Of a stretch of DNA of 64,000 nucleotides, positions 49,001-62,300 are shown piece after piece (the first letter of the stretch is position 1; each line of letters begins with the position of its first letter). Source of the DNA: Sipunculus nudus (Eukaryota; Annelida; Sipuncula; Golfingiida; Sipunculidae); assembly GCA_026874595.1 (NCBI GenBank), contig CM049316.1, positions 73,377,176 to 73,441,175 on the forward strand, in the 5' to 3' direction. The translations under genes were made by a program, and so were the position numbers. The notes beneath the pieces were generated by a model. That model saw only the letters and a program-made list of their open reading frames with translations, did not search any database and was not told the DNA's origin.

Positions 49001-52000
49001 AGCCATGTTGCCTTCCTCCTGTTCAGGGTCGACCGGCTGCAGGATGGAGTGAATGTTATCCAGCGTGATCTCGTCCTCGTATCCCTCACCGACCAGCTGG
49101 ATGACGGAATCCTCATACTGGTTGTTAATCACTGTCAGTCGTATCTGACCCTGTGACCTCTGAACTGTCGTCGGCTTGAAGATGATGTCAAAGGTTGCTG
49201 TGTCTTTCACCCCCAGGATGACAGATGCAGTGTGGGGAAGTTTCTTGCCTTCTCTCGCGCTGAGGGAGTCAGTGGTAATTGCTTTGGTGTCACCAGATGG
49301 ACGAACAGAAAATACACTGTCAGGATCCATCAGATCAATATCCACCTAAAATTAGATAAGTAAATGTCATTATGATTATCAACTGATTTTCCTGCAGCTA
49401 ATTACACTACATTCTGTTTCATCATCCCCTGCTTATCTATTTTTTTATTTCCGCAGGAAATTTTACTAAATATGTTATAAAAGCCATGGAAAACAGTAAT
49501 ATGGACCTGATAATTGAAACTTTTAAACAAATACCAACCAAATATTTAAGAACAGATAAATCACTACATCAATTTCCTCATGTCAATCAAACAAGTAAAA
49601 CCTTTTCTCATGTAATACCAGCAAATATGGAGAATTATAGTAAAATTCATGAGGGCAGTACTTGGCAGACTGAAATGGTTTAACATATACTTACCTTGCT
49701 GGGTAGCGTTCCATCATTTGTGATGACCATGGGTAGTGTTTGTGATCGACCAATCAGGTTGCGCTGATACAGAAGCAGTGGCTGTCCTTTCTTATTACGG
49801 ATGGTCGGCTTCACAATGCTGACACGAGGCAGGTTGCCCTCACCTGCGACCTCAAAGGTCAGGTTACGACCTTTGGCCTGATTCTGAGGGATACCCTCAA
49901 TAGCAGCGTCAAACACAGCACTGAAATACTAAAATCAAAACAGTCTTAAATCAATACTGTGCTACAAAGATAAGACATCTTTCATACAAAAGCATGTCAA
50001 AAAGTCACACCAGGAAAAACTGTCACACTAGGAAAAACTGTCACACCAGGGATTATTCTAGGCCTTTCTAGGGGCCATATTTCTGCCCATTCCCCAAAGA
50101 AAACTTCATGTTTTTTTTTTTACTTGAAATTCCCCTATCATCACTGAAATTTTCCCCATAACCTGTAATCTATTTAATCGTATGAAAATAATTTGAGCAA
50201 AGAAGGTCCAAGGCTTGAAGGTTAGAATAATTCCTGCATACATGTCATGTTTAGATCATGTTCACTATAACCAATCATTTTTCTTGTGTGTAATCTTTAG
50301 TTTCGTCTTTTGCCATCTTTGAATGCATTATGATAAATAAAGTCACCCAGTACCCAATGAGACAGAGGGGTATTATTCATGTGGAAAGCTTTTAAATACA
50401 GTTCAGAAGTTAACCATCAGTACATAAATTAAGAAATATCAAGAGACATCAGCCAAAAAAATCTTTAACATGTTACTGTCCGAAAATTTCAGTGGCAGCA
50501 GATATCACTGTGTCCACAGCTGGATCCAAAACTGCTAAAAGATTAAGAGAAGTTTTGGAGCCGACCATTTTCTTCTGTTGAAAATACTCAAAACATTATG
50601 CAGAGCAAATAATATATATATAAATTCAGTAATTTTTTGGAATTTTTATCATCATATACAACAAAAAAATAAAATACTTAACCCTGTTCAAATTTAAAAA
50701 CATATGTTGCAAACAAATAAACTGGTTGTTACCTGCATGGAGGGAGGGGTGAAGGACACTGTTGCAAAGACGTGACTGTGAGCGGGGATCTGTGCTCGTG
50801 GAGGCTCCACTTCAAATACATCCTGATGTCTCGAGGTTTGACGTGTCACGATGGGCTTGACAGTGAACATGACATCACATGGTACCTACAAAATACAAAA
50901 TCGGTTAACTAACTGTAGCTGATACAAAAGCCTGCAGCAGGTTTATTAACCAGTATAAGCGATTTCATGATATTGGACCTTAAATGGCATGACCAATTTG
51001 AAATCATCACCACCTGACTCTGATGGCCACCTGTTTCTCTGACAGGATCACAGAGCGAACATGACACCTTATGGTCCCAACTAATGAAATATCTTTTATA
51101 AAAAGAAACCCTAGCTGACATTGCCACTGGTCGTATTGCAAAATTTTAAGTGTACAGATTTGCTTTACAGTTAAAAAGTTTTATTAGTTTTACTATTATG
51201 TTTTATTAATTGGGTTCTTTAACAAAATTGATGTATTAAAGGGGGAATTTTGCTTGACAAAAATTAATCGTTTAGATATCCCTTAAGTCTATAATAAAAT
51301 GCAATTTTGATTTGCATACATGCAAACATTAAACATGGGAACAAACTCACTGACATTAAACAGATGTACATGTGGCTAGGAAATATTAAATTTTTACCAG
51401 CTTGTATTAACGGAATATATAACTATATTATAAATGGATAAGTAAAATGAGGAGGACTTCAGAAAGTTAACCCAGATTTCTGGCTCCAGATACTCACCTT
51501 GTTAGAGTTGACAATCTTGTAGCGGGCACGAGCCTTCATGCCAACGAGTACATTGTTGAAAACAAATCTGTTCTCATCCTCACCAAACACACCGCCACCA
51601 TCAAGCTGAAATTATATAAATAATGGAATTATTTAACCTGTGTATATCTAAAGGGAACAAAAGGTGGCAAATTAAACATATTGATAATTACACAGGTGTA
51701 CAGCAACATGATTCTATAAGAATATAATTAAAATAATTTGTTCTTCTGTTTGTTAGCTTTGTACTAACATGATTACTTTTATTTCAATATAAAAAAATTA
51801 TTATTTTCATTATAACTAATTTAAAATAAAGGACAACTTATTAATCATGGATAAAGCTACATACACAATACCCTTAAATAAATCTGAATTAGGAAATGGG
51901 ACAACTTTCCAAACATGGATAAAGCTACATAAATAAATATCATTTAATGAACTTAATCGTAGGTCTTAACAGGGAACAAATCAAACCGTGGCAAGCTTTA

Positions 52001-53311
52001 CAGTTCACTGTCCAATCAGTTCAATTTGCTATTTGTTTTTAATCCTTAATGAGTTCATTCTAGTTTTTTTATGATGTACATTAAAGGTACATGGAGCCAG
52101 ACCTGGTTTGTGTCCTGCCAGATGTTCAGGTTTTTACAGATCCTGTGTTCTTCAAATATGGATGCTATGTCAGTGACATTGATGGACGGCACACAGGCCT
52201 CAGCAATCAGGCGGTAAGGTATGGGTTTTGTTTTCTTCTCGTTTGTCTCAGGGTTGATGCCAATGGGTTCCCTTCCTGTGATATCTATAGAGATCTCCTG
52301 GAAAATAAGAAGGTGCACTTTAGTAAGTAAAGTATAAAAAGTTCTTTGAACCACTTATGTGGCCTTTGTCTTAAGAAAAACACAAAAGGATACAGAGTGT
52401 TGTAAACATGATAATGAGTTTCAGGAAAAAGATCTAACTTTAGTGATGTAATTGTACAATCCCAATCATTCCCACGGATATTTGTGTGTAGATCCTTACT
52501 ACCAAATTACATTAAAAAAAACAACACAAATTTCGCACTCTGATTATTCTACTTGGTTCTACATAACAATTGAGATAAACTGACCCCTCCAAATTTTAGC
52601 ATAATATCAGGACTCTCACCTCCTCACATCTTCCTGGGGTCTCAGCCAAACAGTCGACGGTGATGACCTGCTGGTTGCCAGCGTTAATGAACCCGTATGC
52701 TGGGTAGATGGTGAACATCCCGAGCACCAGCCTCTGGTTCCCTCCACCAGTGGCTTCTTGTCTGTAAATGTCAGGACACATCACCCAGTACAAATATGTA
52801 TTGTTTCTCATTTGATCAGTCTGATTGAGAAATCATCAAGTGGCTATAATTATGTGAAAGAGTGAAATAGCATTTTCAACTTCCAAGATTACTGGTTCTT
52901 ATGTTTTTTATTCCATATTATTTATATTTTGTTGTTAACTTATATTTATGATGAATGTTCTATTTATAAAAATTACATACCTAATTATATATCATGTCAC
53001 ACAGAAACATAAAATTAATTAATAAAGATAGCTATATGAGCCTTAACATTTCCTATATTTCCTGTGTTACACAGAGGAAAAGAGATCATGACAGAAACTT
53101 AGAATAATGAGAGTCACTTATCCAGCTTGAATACTGAAGCAGAAGTATAAGAATAACAGAATGTCTTTTTTAGTTAAAAATATATAAACAATTAAAATTA
53201 GTTATTTGAAAATATTACTCTCGTGACATGAAATTTCAAAGAACAGAGACATTTTCCTGAAAATGATAGCAATAGAGCTTTCCTTAAAATGTAGAAGTTT
53301 GGAATAAATAA

Positions 53312-53365
<54 letters not shown>

Positions 53366-56300
53366 TACCTAAATATTTTACTTCATTAAAGTAAATTAAA
53401 GCTAAATAAATATCTAAGATTGAAAGCAAAATAATCTGTATTTATTCTATTAAAGTAAACCTAAATCCCTCATTACAAACACAAATGCCCTATCTACAAG
53501 TGTCAGCTGCTTAGTGTCAAAGGCATGAAATTTGTACATATCTATAGATTTCAAATATCAATGAATCAGTGACAATAATCTGTGCAAGTGATTTGCATAA
53601 ATTATGATAATAATAACACTGCAGTGGATGAAAAATTAGACTTGTACCTTGCCATCCGTTTCTTAGTTTCACCCTTAGCAATGACACTGGGAGTCTGTAT
53701 CTGATTGTGGCTGGTTACGCTGCTGTTACGACGACAGGTGGGAAAGTGGTTACAAAAGGCAGGATAATCTATGTATACAGGTACTTCACGAGCACAGACA
53801 CTACTCAGTGTAAACAGTACCAGTCTCACTGCCACAGTGTCAGACTTCTGTACTTACTTTAATTGAAAATGGGCAAATAAACAGTAGAATATCACCAACA
53901 ATGGTTAAATAAATGTCATCATATTGGCCATAAAAATGTGTGACAGCAATTCATAACACAAAAAAATATACAGAATTCTGTGAATAAAAAATACATGATT
54001 TAATATCCTTATATATGGCCTTATATTTCATTGTAGATGGGAAGGTTTCTTGTTTGTGTAGGTTTGAATTTAAATATAAATTTCAATTCACCTGAAGTGA
54101 TTCAGTTATAAAAATTGATATAGATTATAATCAGTCTGCTCATGGCACAATACAAGACTGGTACTGCAGGTATGTCACACAAGGTAGCAACCTACTCTGG
54201 AAAGCACAAGGCACCACACATTTCTAAATCTTCCCATCATGCATTGTAACCATCCCATTATGCACTGCAGGCTTCCCATCATTCCCTATAACCTTCCCAA
54301 CATACTCTGTACCCTTCCCATCATGCTTTGTAACCTTCCCAGAATTCTTTTTCAATACCAGCATGCATTATAAGCATTACAGTAAATGAAACCAACCTAC
54401 TTCAGAATTCTGGGAAAGAACAATTATTTATATGAATAATATGAATTTCAAATTTTGTATTCTTAGTCCCTTGAAGTTACAACATATCCATCTACTGGTA
54501 GTAGTTTTATTCCAAAGAATATTTTTCATGAATCTTGAGAGGGGTGGGATATGCTTTTGTTTCCAGTGAAGCCTTGTGCTTTGTGGAGAAAATGAAATAC
54601 ATAGAGTGAATTACAGGCAATTTATATACATGTGTATTCTAATTATAACTGACCAGCTTCTGTGCTAGAAACACTGACATAACATTGAATAGTGGGACAA
54701 CACTGAAGGAATGTTTAAATCATATGTGGAGAATTTGTGGGCAATATGCATAATAATTACTTTATCATCAGCTTATCATATGCTCAACTGTTGACACCCG
54801 GTTTACCCTTTCACATAGGAAACTTTTGTTGATCAATTTATTTATTTGATTATATCATATGAACTTGAACTGTTAAGACAATACTTGTCAAAATGAACCA
54901 TTCACGACCTGCACTGAAAAGGTAGTGCATGTGATTAAACTTTGATCACAGATATATATTTAAACACACTTATATACAATTAATGAATAATAACCGAAAA
55001 AAGTATTTAGGAGGTTGTATTTTAATTTTTTTTTAGTTTTTAAATATAATAACATGTCAGGTTTTTTACATTACTTTTTCAGGTCTCTTCAATAGGAATT
55101 TCATGGGGTAAAAGGCATAACACTTAATGGTTTTTCATTTTGTATACGATTATAATTTTACAAAGTGTGGCCATCCAAGGACTTTCCTGGATGGTCAGAG
55201 AAGAGGATAATGAAAAAGTGATGAAGGAATCTTATAACTGATAGTGGAGGCATTAACCCTTGTCACACAATTCCTCTACGACAACTTCTTGGAAATGCCC
55301 ATTTTTAATCTTGGAATGTTGGGAACAATGCCAAAGGTCCTTAGGGGGTTATTTTCCAAATGTTCCCATAAATCCTGAGGAAACTGACATTATTTTGTGA
55401 AGGGACTATTGCAGCGCCATCTGTTAGAAACTACATGAACTTGGTCAATGTGAAGGCCAATTCCTGCCAAAGTAACATATTCCCTTTTCAAGAATAAGAA
55501 TGAGTAAATACTAGGAAATTATGATAAAAAATTATGCAAAACTAATTTGAAATTATTCCCAATGAAAAGATTAAGCCTGCAATTTCTGCCATTAACAGCC
55601 CATTTAATTAAAGGACATTTAAACTCAGATCTGGGACAGATTCTGGTCTGTTATATGAATGATTTTGTGAAGACTTGTCCTTCAGTTATTAGTTGTACAC
55701 TGGACAGGATAAAGAAATATATTTTTTTGGCAATAAGTGATAGAAAAGTACAGTAAATGGGATTGTGTTCAAAACAACAATAATTCTTTGCTATGTGGAT
55801 GCCATATATAACTGGCCTGAATTATTTATAAATCCCTGATAACAAATATTTGTGTTTGTGTTGATATGTTGTTACTCCAGCAGCACTCGAGTTGATTTTT
55901 TAATGGGGAAATTTTAATATACTCAAAGAACTTCAATAATATACTTCAATAATACTTCAGTTTTCAATATACTGAGGGCTGAAATGTGAAGTGTATATCG
56001 GAGAATGATTAAAACTTAACTGTCCAGTGAACAATGTAATTAAGAATACCATAATTAAAAAACAATAAAATAATATGATCAAGATTCTCTGACAGTTTGG
56101 AAGGACCTCACTACAACATACATGAACAGAAGGAAAATGCAATCAATCCTGGTTTTGACTTAAGGGAAATCCCTTTGGACACGTGATCCAAGTGGAATGT
56201 TCCACTGGGAAACTTGGAATTGGCGGAGCAAGCTGATCTGTTCAACTTAGCAACCTTCACCTTTATTTACTGCTTTTCGAGATGCAGGGAGCAAATAAAG

Positions 56301-59300
56301 ACACCAATATTTCACTGGCTTAAAAGTTGTAAATGAAAAATAAAATTGAACAAATGTTAAATGAAACATATATTATTAATCAGTTTCTTTTTGGTTACTA
56401 TAACAACCTAGACATCCGGTCAGTGGGTCTTTTGTTGGGTACCGAACGTTTGAAAATGGTACAAACGAGCTGCCATCTGGTAAATACCATCTGTACGAGC
56501 GGTAACGAACGCAGCATAAGTCACTAGTCAAAATAGCGAAGAAATATAGAGTAACCCGTAATTGAGATATTATAGTGAAAGTCTGAAGTTCAAGTCAATT
56601 TCATCAAATTGCCTTTTGAAATATTAGCTGGGATCATGCTTTAGGCCCCGCCCCCCACCCCCCACCCCCCTAGTCAAGTTGCACTTATTTAAAAGCATCT
56701 CTCTATGTTTTACTTCTAAATTTAACCATCTGTACATAAAGCTGGGTTACTGGTATGAAAATAAACCAGTTATTCATCTAAGTCAAACCAAGGTTTCAAT
56801 TAAAAGCTGAATGCATTCTCCATCTGAGTCAGCTACCACCATTAATATATTAGTGAATTAAGCAAACTACAGTAACTTATATACAGGAATATCTAGCAGA
56901 TGACATGCATGGAACATTGTGATATTAAATCACTAGTTGATTGGGTAACATGCAATGAACAAGTAAGTGGGTTGATAAAGTACAGGAGAGAAGGGAATTC
57001 AGTAATTATTGGCAGTGATACTCTGCTCATCAGCACCCTCTGGTGTTAACGGTTGCAATTATTATTTTTCATATTTTATTTTCCTGTTAATTTTTTACAC
57101 CTGTTAGAATGATAAGACTGAATAGACTTTGCATTCTTTTCTTCTTCAAGATATAGGAAGGAAATTCAAATGAAACTTTTAATGTCCACCAGGTGGCACT
57201 GACATGCTACTGAGGTATCACTGTCAATGATAACTGAAATGAAGGATTCTAAAACAATCTAGATCTTTATTCTAAAGCCATTACTAGCATATTTGATAGA
57301 TCATTTTCATCGTCTAGACAGCAGTTAAATTATATACAAAGTCATGTTGAATGTGATCTTACTGCTTTTATGACAAAATAAAATTCTAAATGATAATCGG
57401 ATTGACATATGTGGGGGCTAAATTTGATGACCTCAGATGTGCCATCATGTCTTACCTGAGAGACTCTGCCCTCTTGGCTTTGGTTGCGGAACGTCCCGAG
57501 CTTGAGCCGTCCCTAGACTTACTTCTCTTATCACTCTTCACAGGTCTAGCATCGTGAGCAAACAAAAACACACTACAACCATGCTGTACAACAATGTGGG
57601 CTAAATTAACAGGTTTAAGTGGCAGCTGTGCTGTGTGTGTACAAAAATGCCACAACTATCCTTGACTGTTCCTAAATCCTTGAATATTTCCATTGCCAAC
57701 AAATCTTGTCAATTAATAAAGTTGACTAACATAATCTTACAGAGGATAATTTGGCTGGTTTGTTTATCTCACATTAAGATAACTGATACAATAATGGTCC
57801 TAGAGCAAAATGTACCTCAGTCTCCCTATCCCTCTGTACCTAACAATACCTTTTAAATATATATTAAATATGTGTTCATTTGTTTTTGCTGTCATCCTTT
57901 CCACACACATCATGTTGAAATGTTCATTTAAAATAATAGTAATATCACAGTATAAATTGTTGAATAAAATATTTCTGTTGTACAAAATATTTTTATAGAA
58001 ACTGGCACATTTACTGCATATATCCTACAAAATTGTCCACAAAAAGTGATCTCTGGTCAATGATACAGTGTATGATTCAGATTTAGTGGTAATAACTTAC
58101 AGATGTCAATAGAACATATTATTTTATTTTCATATAGTCAAGTATCAAGCTCACAACATTATATTTTATCACAGTTACTTAAGCTAAAGTCAAACTCTAA
58201 CAGACACACATTTTATGGTCATATTTAGAAATTGAGCTTGCTGCCAAGAAGATTCTAGTATTCTGCTAGGGATTGGCCTGTATTGTGACTTAGGCATTAA
58301 AGCTGTAATTATTGTATTATAATTTGTGCATGACCTCTACAGATAAAGCTTATTTACATTATTCTTAATTATGGATACTGTTCACTGGACTCCAACTGCT
58401 ATTACAGTTCAGAGCAGTTTCCAGTTACTAATATGTACATTCTATAATATATGAATAATGAACATGAGTCAGTTAGATGATTGAAAGAAACACTAAACAA
58501 GTTCAATGCAGGAGAAACTACAGGGGATTTTAAAAATTGAAAAAGCATGCAGTTAAAATATTTGATAATGGGGTAAATGTGAGTTGGAAGTTAAACGGAT
58601 CAGGTTGAGCAATAAAAAAAGGATATATTTTAAAATATACAGCTTTTAACACCCAGGCCCATATGAGTGAAACTATGGACAGAGCAAGAGTCTGATATTT
58701 TAAAATATCCAGCATTCATAATGTATATAAGCGAGTACTGAGTGCAGTCTCTGACCATCTGTGTATTTGTTCAATATTCAGTTTTGCAGTATCCCATGTC
58801 ATGGGGCCTAAACGAAAAGACTCTAAAGAAATGACAGGCTATAGGAATAAGGTACACATTAATAATTTTAATATTGTCCATAATGTTAATAAACAATAAA
58901 CCCTCTGTTTGGATTTATCTGAATGGCCTGTTTCAAGAAATGAGACAAATATGGTTTGTTCACAAAAAATGTAGCTCACCATTAATCACAGAACATACCA
59001 TTGGTCACATGATTGCAACATAAACATACATGTCATATATGCTGTGCTGGAAAGCTCCTGGGTCGTAAAATGTACAAACCAAATGTAAACAGGGCATGGT
59101 GAAGGTGACGGTGGTGTTTATATGTGGTATGTGGGGGTGTAGTTTCTTTGGTATAAAGGAAAAATACACCCCTCCACTTAAATATTCAGATGACATAAAC
59201 CTGGTGCTTCCAATGAAATTAAAAGATAGCCATGCTTGTGTGTTTTACTTACGGTCTTGCCCTGGATGCCTGCTGGATCGCCGTTTCTTTGACAGCCTTG

Positions 59301-62300
59301 GTGATGGTGTACTTGAAGTCATAACGTTCCCCTTTGTTCTCAATGACGAAGGTCTTGGGTTTTCTACTGTTCAGCATCATTGGTCCAAAGTTGATGTCAC
59401 TCACAGGGTAAATGTTGTACCTGACAACAAGCAAATGTGACTCAAACAGTTAAAAAAATTAATAATAAATACTACATGGTCTGCATGTTTTACTATATCC
59501 TGGATAGGAACATGATAAATGATACAAAAATCTGGTAAGCTTACTTCTTTTTTTGAAAACAATGAATGTTTATAAGCCATTGGGTTCAACAAACAGAATT
59601 TCTCAAAATATTGGCAGCCTTAAAATATGATTTTACCCTGATGCACACAATGTATGTCACTATGATATCACCTAATATTAGTTTCAAGGAAATGTCAAAC
59701 TGAAAGTTTCTGGCTCCAGTAGTAATGAAATATGACTTGCTAATGGAAACTTGGACAGGAAACAAACAATATAGTGACAAAAACAATGACACACACAGCT
59801 CAGTGGCCTTACACAACTGTCACTGTGACATCTCTATAAACTCTTGTAAAGGTTAGAGGGGCAAAACTATCAGTACTTTACAACCACTTGTTTGAAGCTT
59901 CTATCAAAGTTCCTCTATAAATAAGTTCTTACTTGCTAAACACTGATTTGACAGATATCTTGATGGGGATGCTGGCTATTGTCTCTCCTCCCTCCGATAT
60001 GTTGGGTTCTATGACCTGGCATCGCAGGATTGGCTGGTCCTTAACGGTCACTTCTTTCTCAGAGTGGAACGTGATGTAGACCTGGGTTGGTCTGTCATTA
60101 GAGCTCAGGCGCCCTCTGGCAGGTGCCACCGTAAACATGTCACACACTTCCTTTGGGCAGCCTTCAGAGGGTTCAAATATAAACCTGAAAGGGTAAAAAG
60201 TTAAAATTCAAAACAGTGGATAATTGTAACAATATTATTCAAATTTAAACTAATAATCAGATTCAGCCCAAACATACAATATTATAGCTTTCTAATATTC
60301 ACCACAATATTTAACATAGTGAATGACTGTGCATCTTCAAAGTACAGGATTTACAACACTTCAAATGGTACTTTGCCAATACTTGAGTTTGGATGAAGGC
60401 TGATGTATACATATGATCATTTGCAATGCAAACACAACAAGAAATCTTACTCATAGATGGGTCAAATATATTTTGGAAGCAAAGGGACAATATTAAATTT
60501 ACAGTTCACAAAGTTAATAAGAACATACATGTAGTCTATGTCGTATCTTCCCTTGTTCTTCAGCGAGCAGGTCTGCTTCTGTTCCTCGTCCACTCTGATG
60601 ATGTCAAAATCGATGCCGCCGTCAGCGCCCTTGGGGAAGCTCATATCAAGGGCGACATCGTAAGCCTCTGCGTGGACCTGTATATTCTCTGTCTGTACCA
60701 CACCCATGATGTTATCAACGTCCATCACCTGAAAATAGTATCATGTCATCCAGTTACCCAGGGGATTATACAGAAAAAAATGATATAGTTAATGGATGGA
60801 TTCCTAAACTTTCATGAAAGTCAAGCAAAACCGATCAGTTTAAGTTCAACAACTCCTGATACTGAAATCATGGTTTTTCAGAATTCCAGAGTCATAGCCA
60901 ATCAATCTTTTCTAGAAAAAAGTATCTTATGATATCCAAATATTTAGTTTAAATATTTAAAAAAGTCGTTTGTAGTTTACCATATCTAATTAAGAAAATA
61001 TATGCCAAATAGACAGTAAGAGATTATCAATAAGCTGTATTTCATCCCAACTACTTTTCATTGAAGAAAAATACAAACTTTCTACTTGATTTTTAATCCA
61101 GTTAGGGCAATTGCCTGTGAACAAGACCAACCACTGTCCATTCTAGGATTAGTAATTTAAGCTAACCTAAAGAAAAATTTGAATAAAGGAAAGATCCACA
61201 ACCTGCTTTGTGGCACTGACTACTGAGGCAACTATACAATGAAAATTACATATGTAATCAAAGACAACCTGATTTCAGGCATTATACGCAGAGGCCCATA
61301 AATAATCCAGAAGTCATAACCTGTCTTTAAGTTGAACCCCTGAGCTTCTTTTCAAATGTTTCGGTTTTAAATAGCTGGCAGATGTCAAACATAGAGCTTT
61401 CAGCTTTAAAGTTAATTGCTTTTACCACTTGAAACGAGATTTCACTTTGAGTTCTATCTGCCTATGTTGATCCAAAATAATGTCCCTATAGCATAAAATA
61501 TAACATCTTTATAATATTATTACCTCAAGTCTGATAAACTTCTTGGAGACGTTGACCTGTTTCATTGCTCTGAAGTAGGCATTCAGGGCATATTCAGATT
61601 TAGGTTCGATGATCCCTGCCTCCTGAGAGACGGAGAAATCATCACCCAGATTCTCAAGTCCGTTAAGACGCCACGCCACCGGCAGCAGAGTGCTGTTCCT
61701 CAGGTACAGGGTCTTCGTGTCCTTCCTAGAAAAAAAGAGATCCCAGGGTCTTGCAGTTCCTCTGAATTCAATCACTATGTAATGGAAATTTGCAGGTGGA
61801 AATTTTACATTTGTTTTTTATAAAGAAATCATAAATAACATTTGACTTTGACAGTTTACTTTCCAGCCTGTTATTATGTCATAAATTAATTAATCAGAGC
61901 TGTGTAATCTGAATATTAATATGCTCAGTGTTTCCATGACAGAATATGTAAAATATGAAAAATAAGATGTACTTTTCTTTTTTTTTTTTAAGTTTTATCT
62001 ATCAATTTGATCAAAACTTTAAATTGTCCTACAAATACAAATTCATATATGTTTTGATTCATGTCCTTTGAAAAATATTTTCCCTATATATTTTCATATT
62101 ATGCAAAAAATAAATTTTTGTGCCATGTCCTATGACATTTTGTCTGAGAGCACTAGCACATTTTGTTGGACTACATTTAGTATAGTGATTTTTTTTGTCT
62201 TCTAAAATAGGTTAAAGCACATTGCCTCCTGTTTGTCCCATATCATTTTGTCCTAGACATTTTATGTGGGCACATTTTTTTCCTGTGCCAGCTTGACTTC

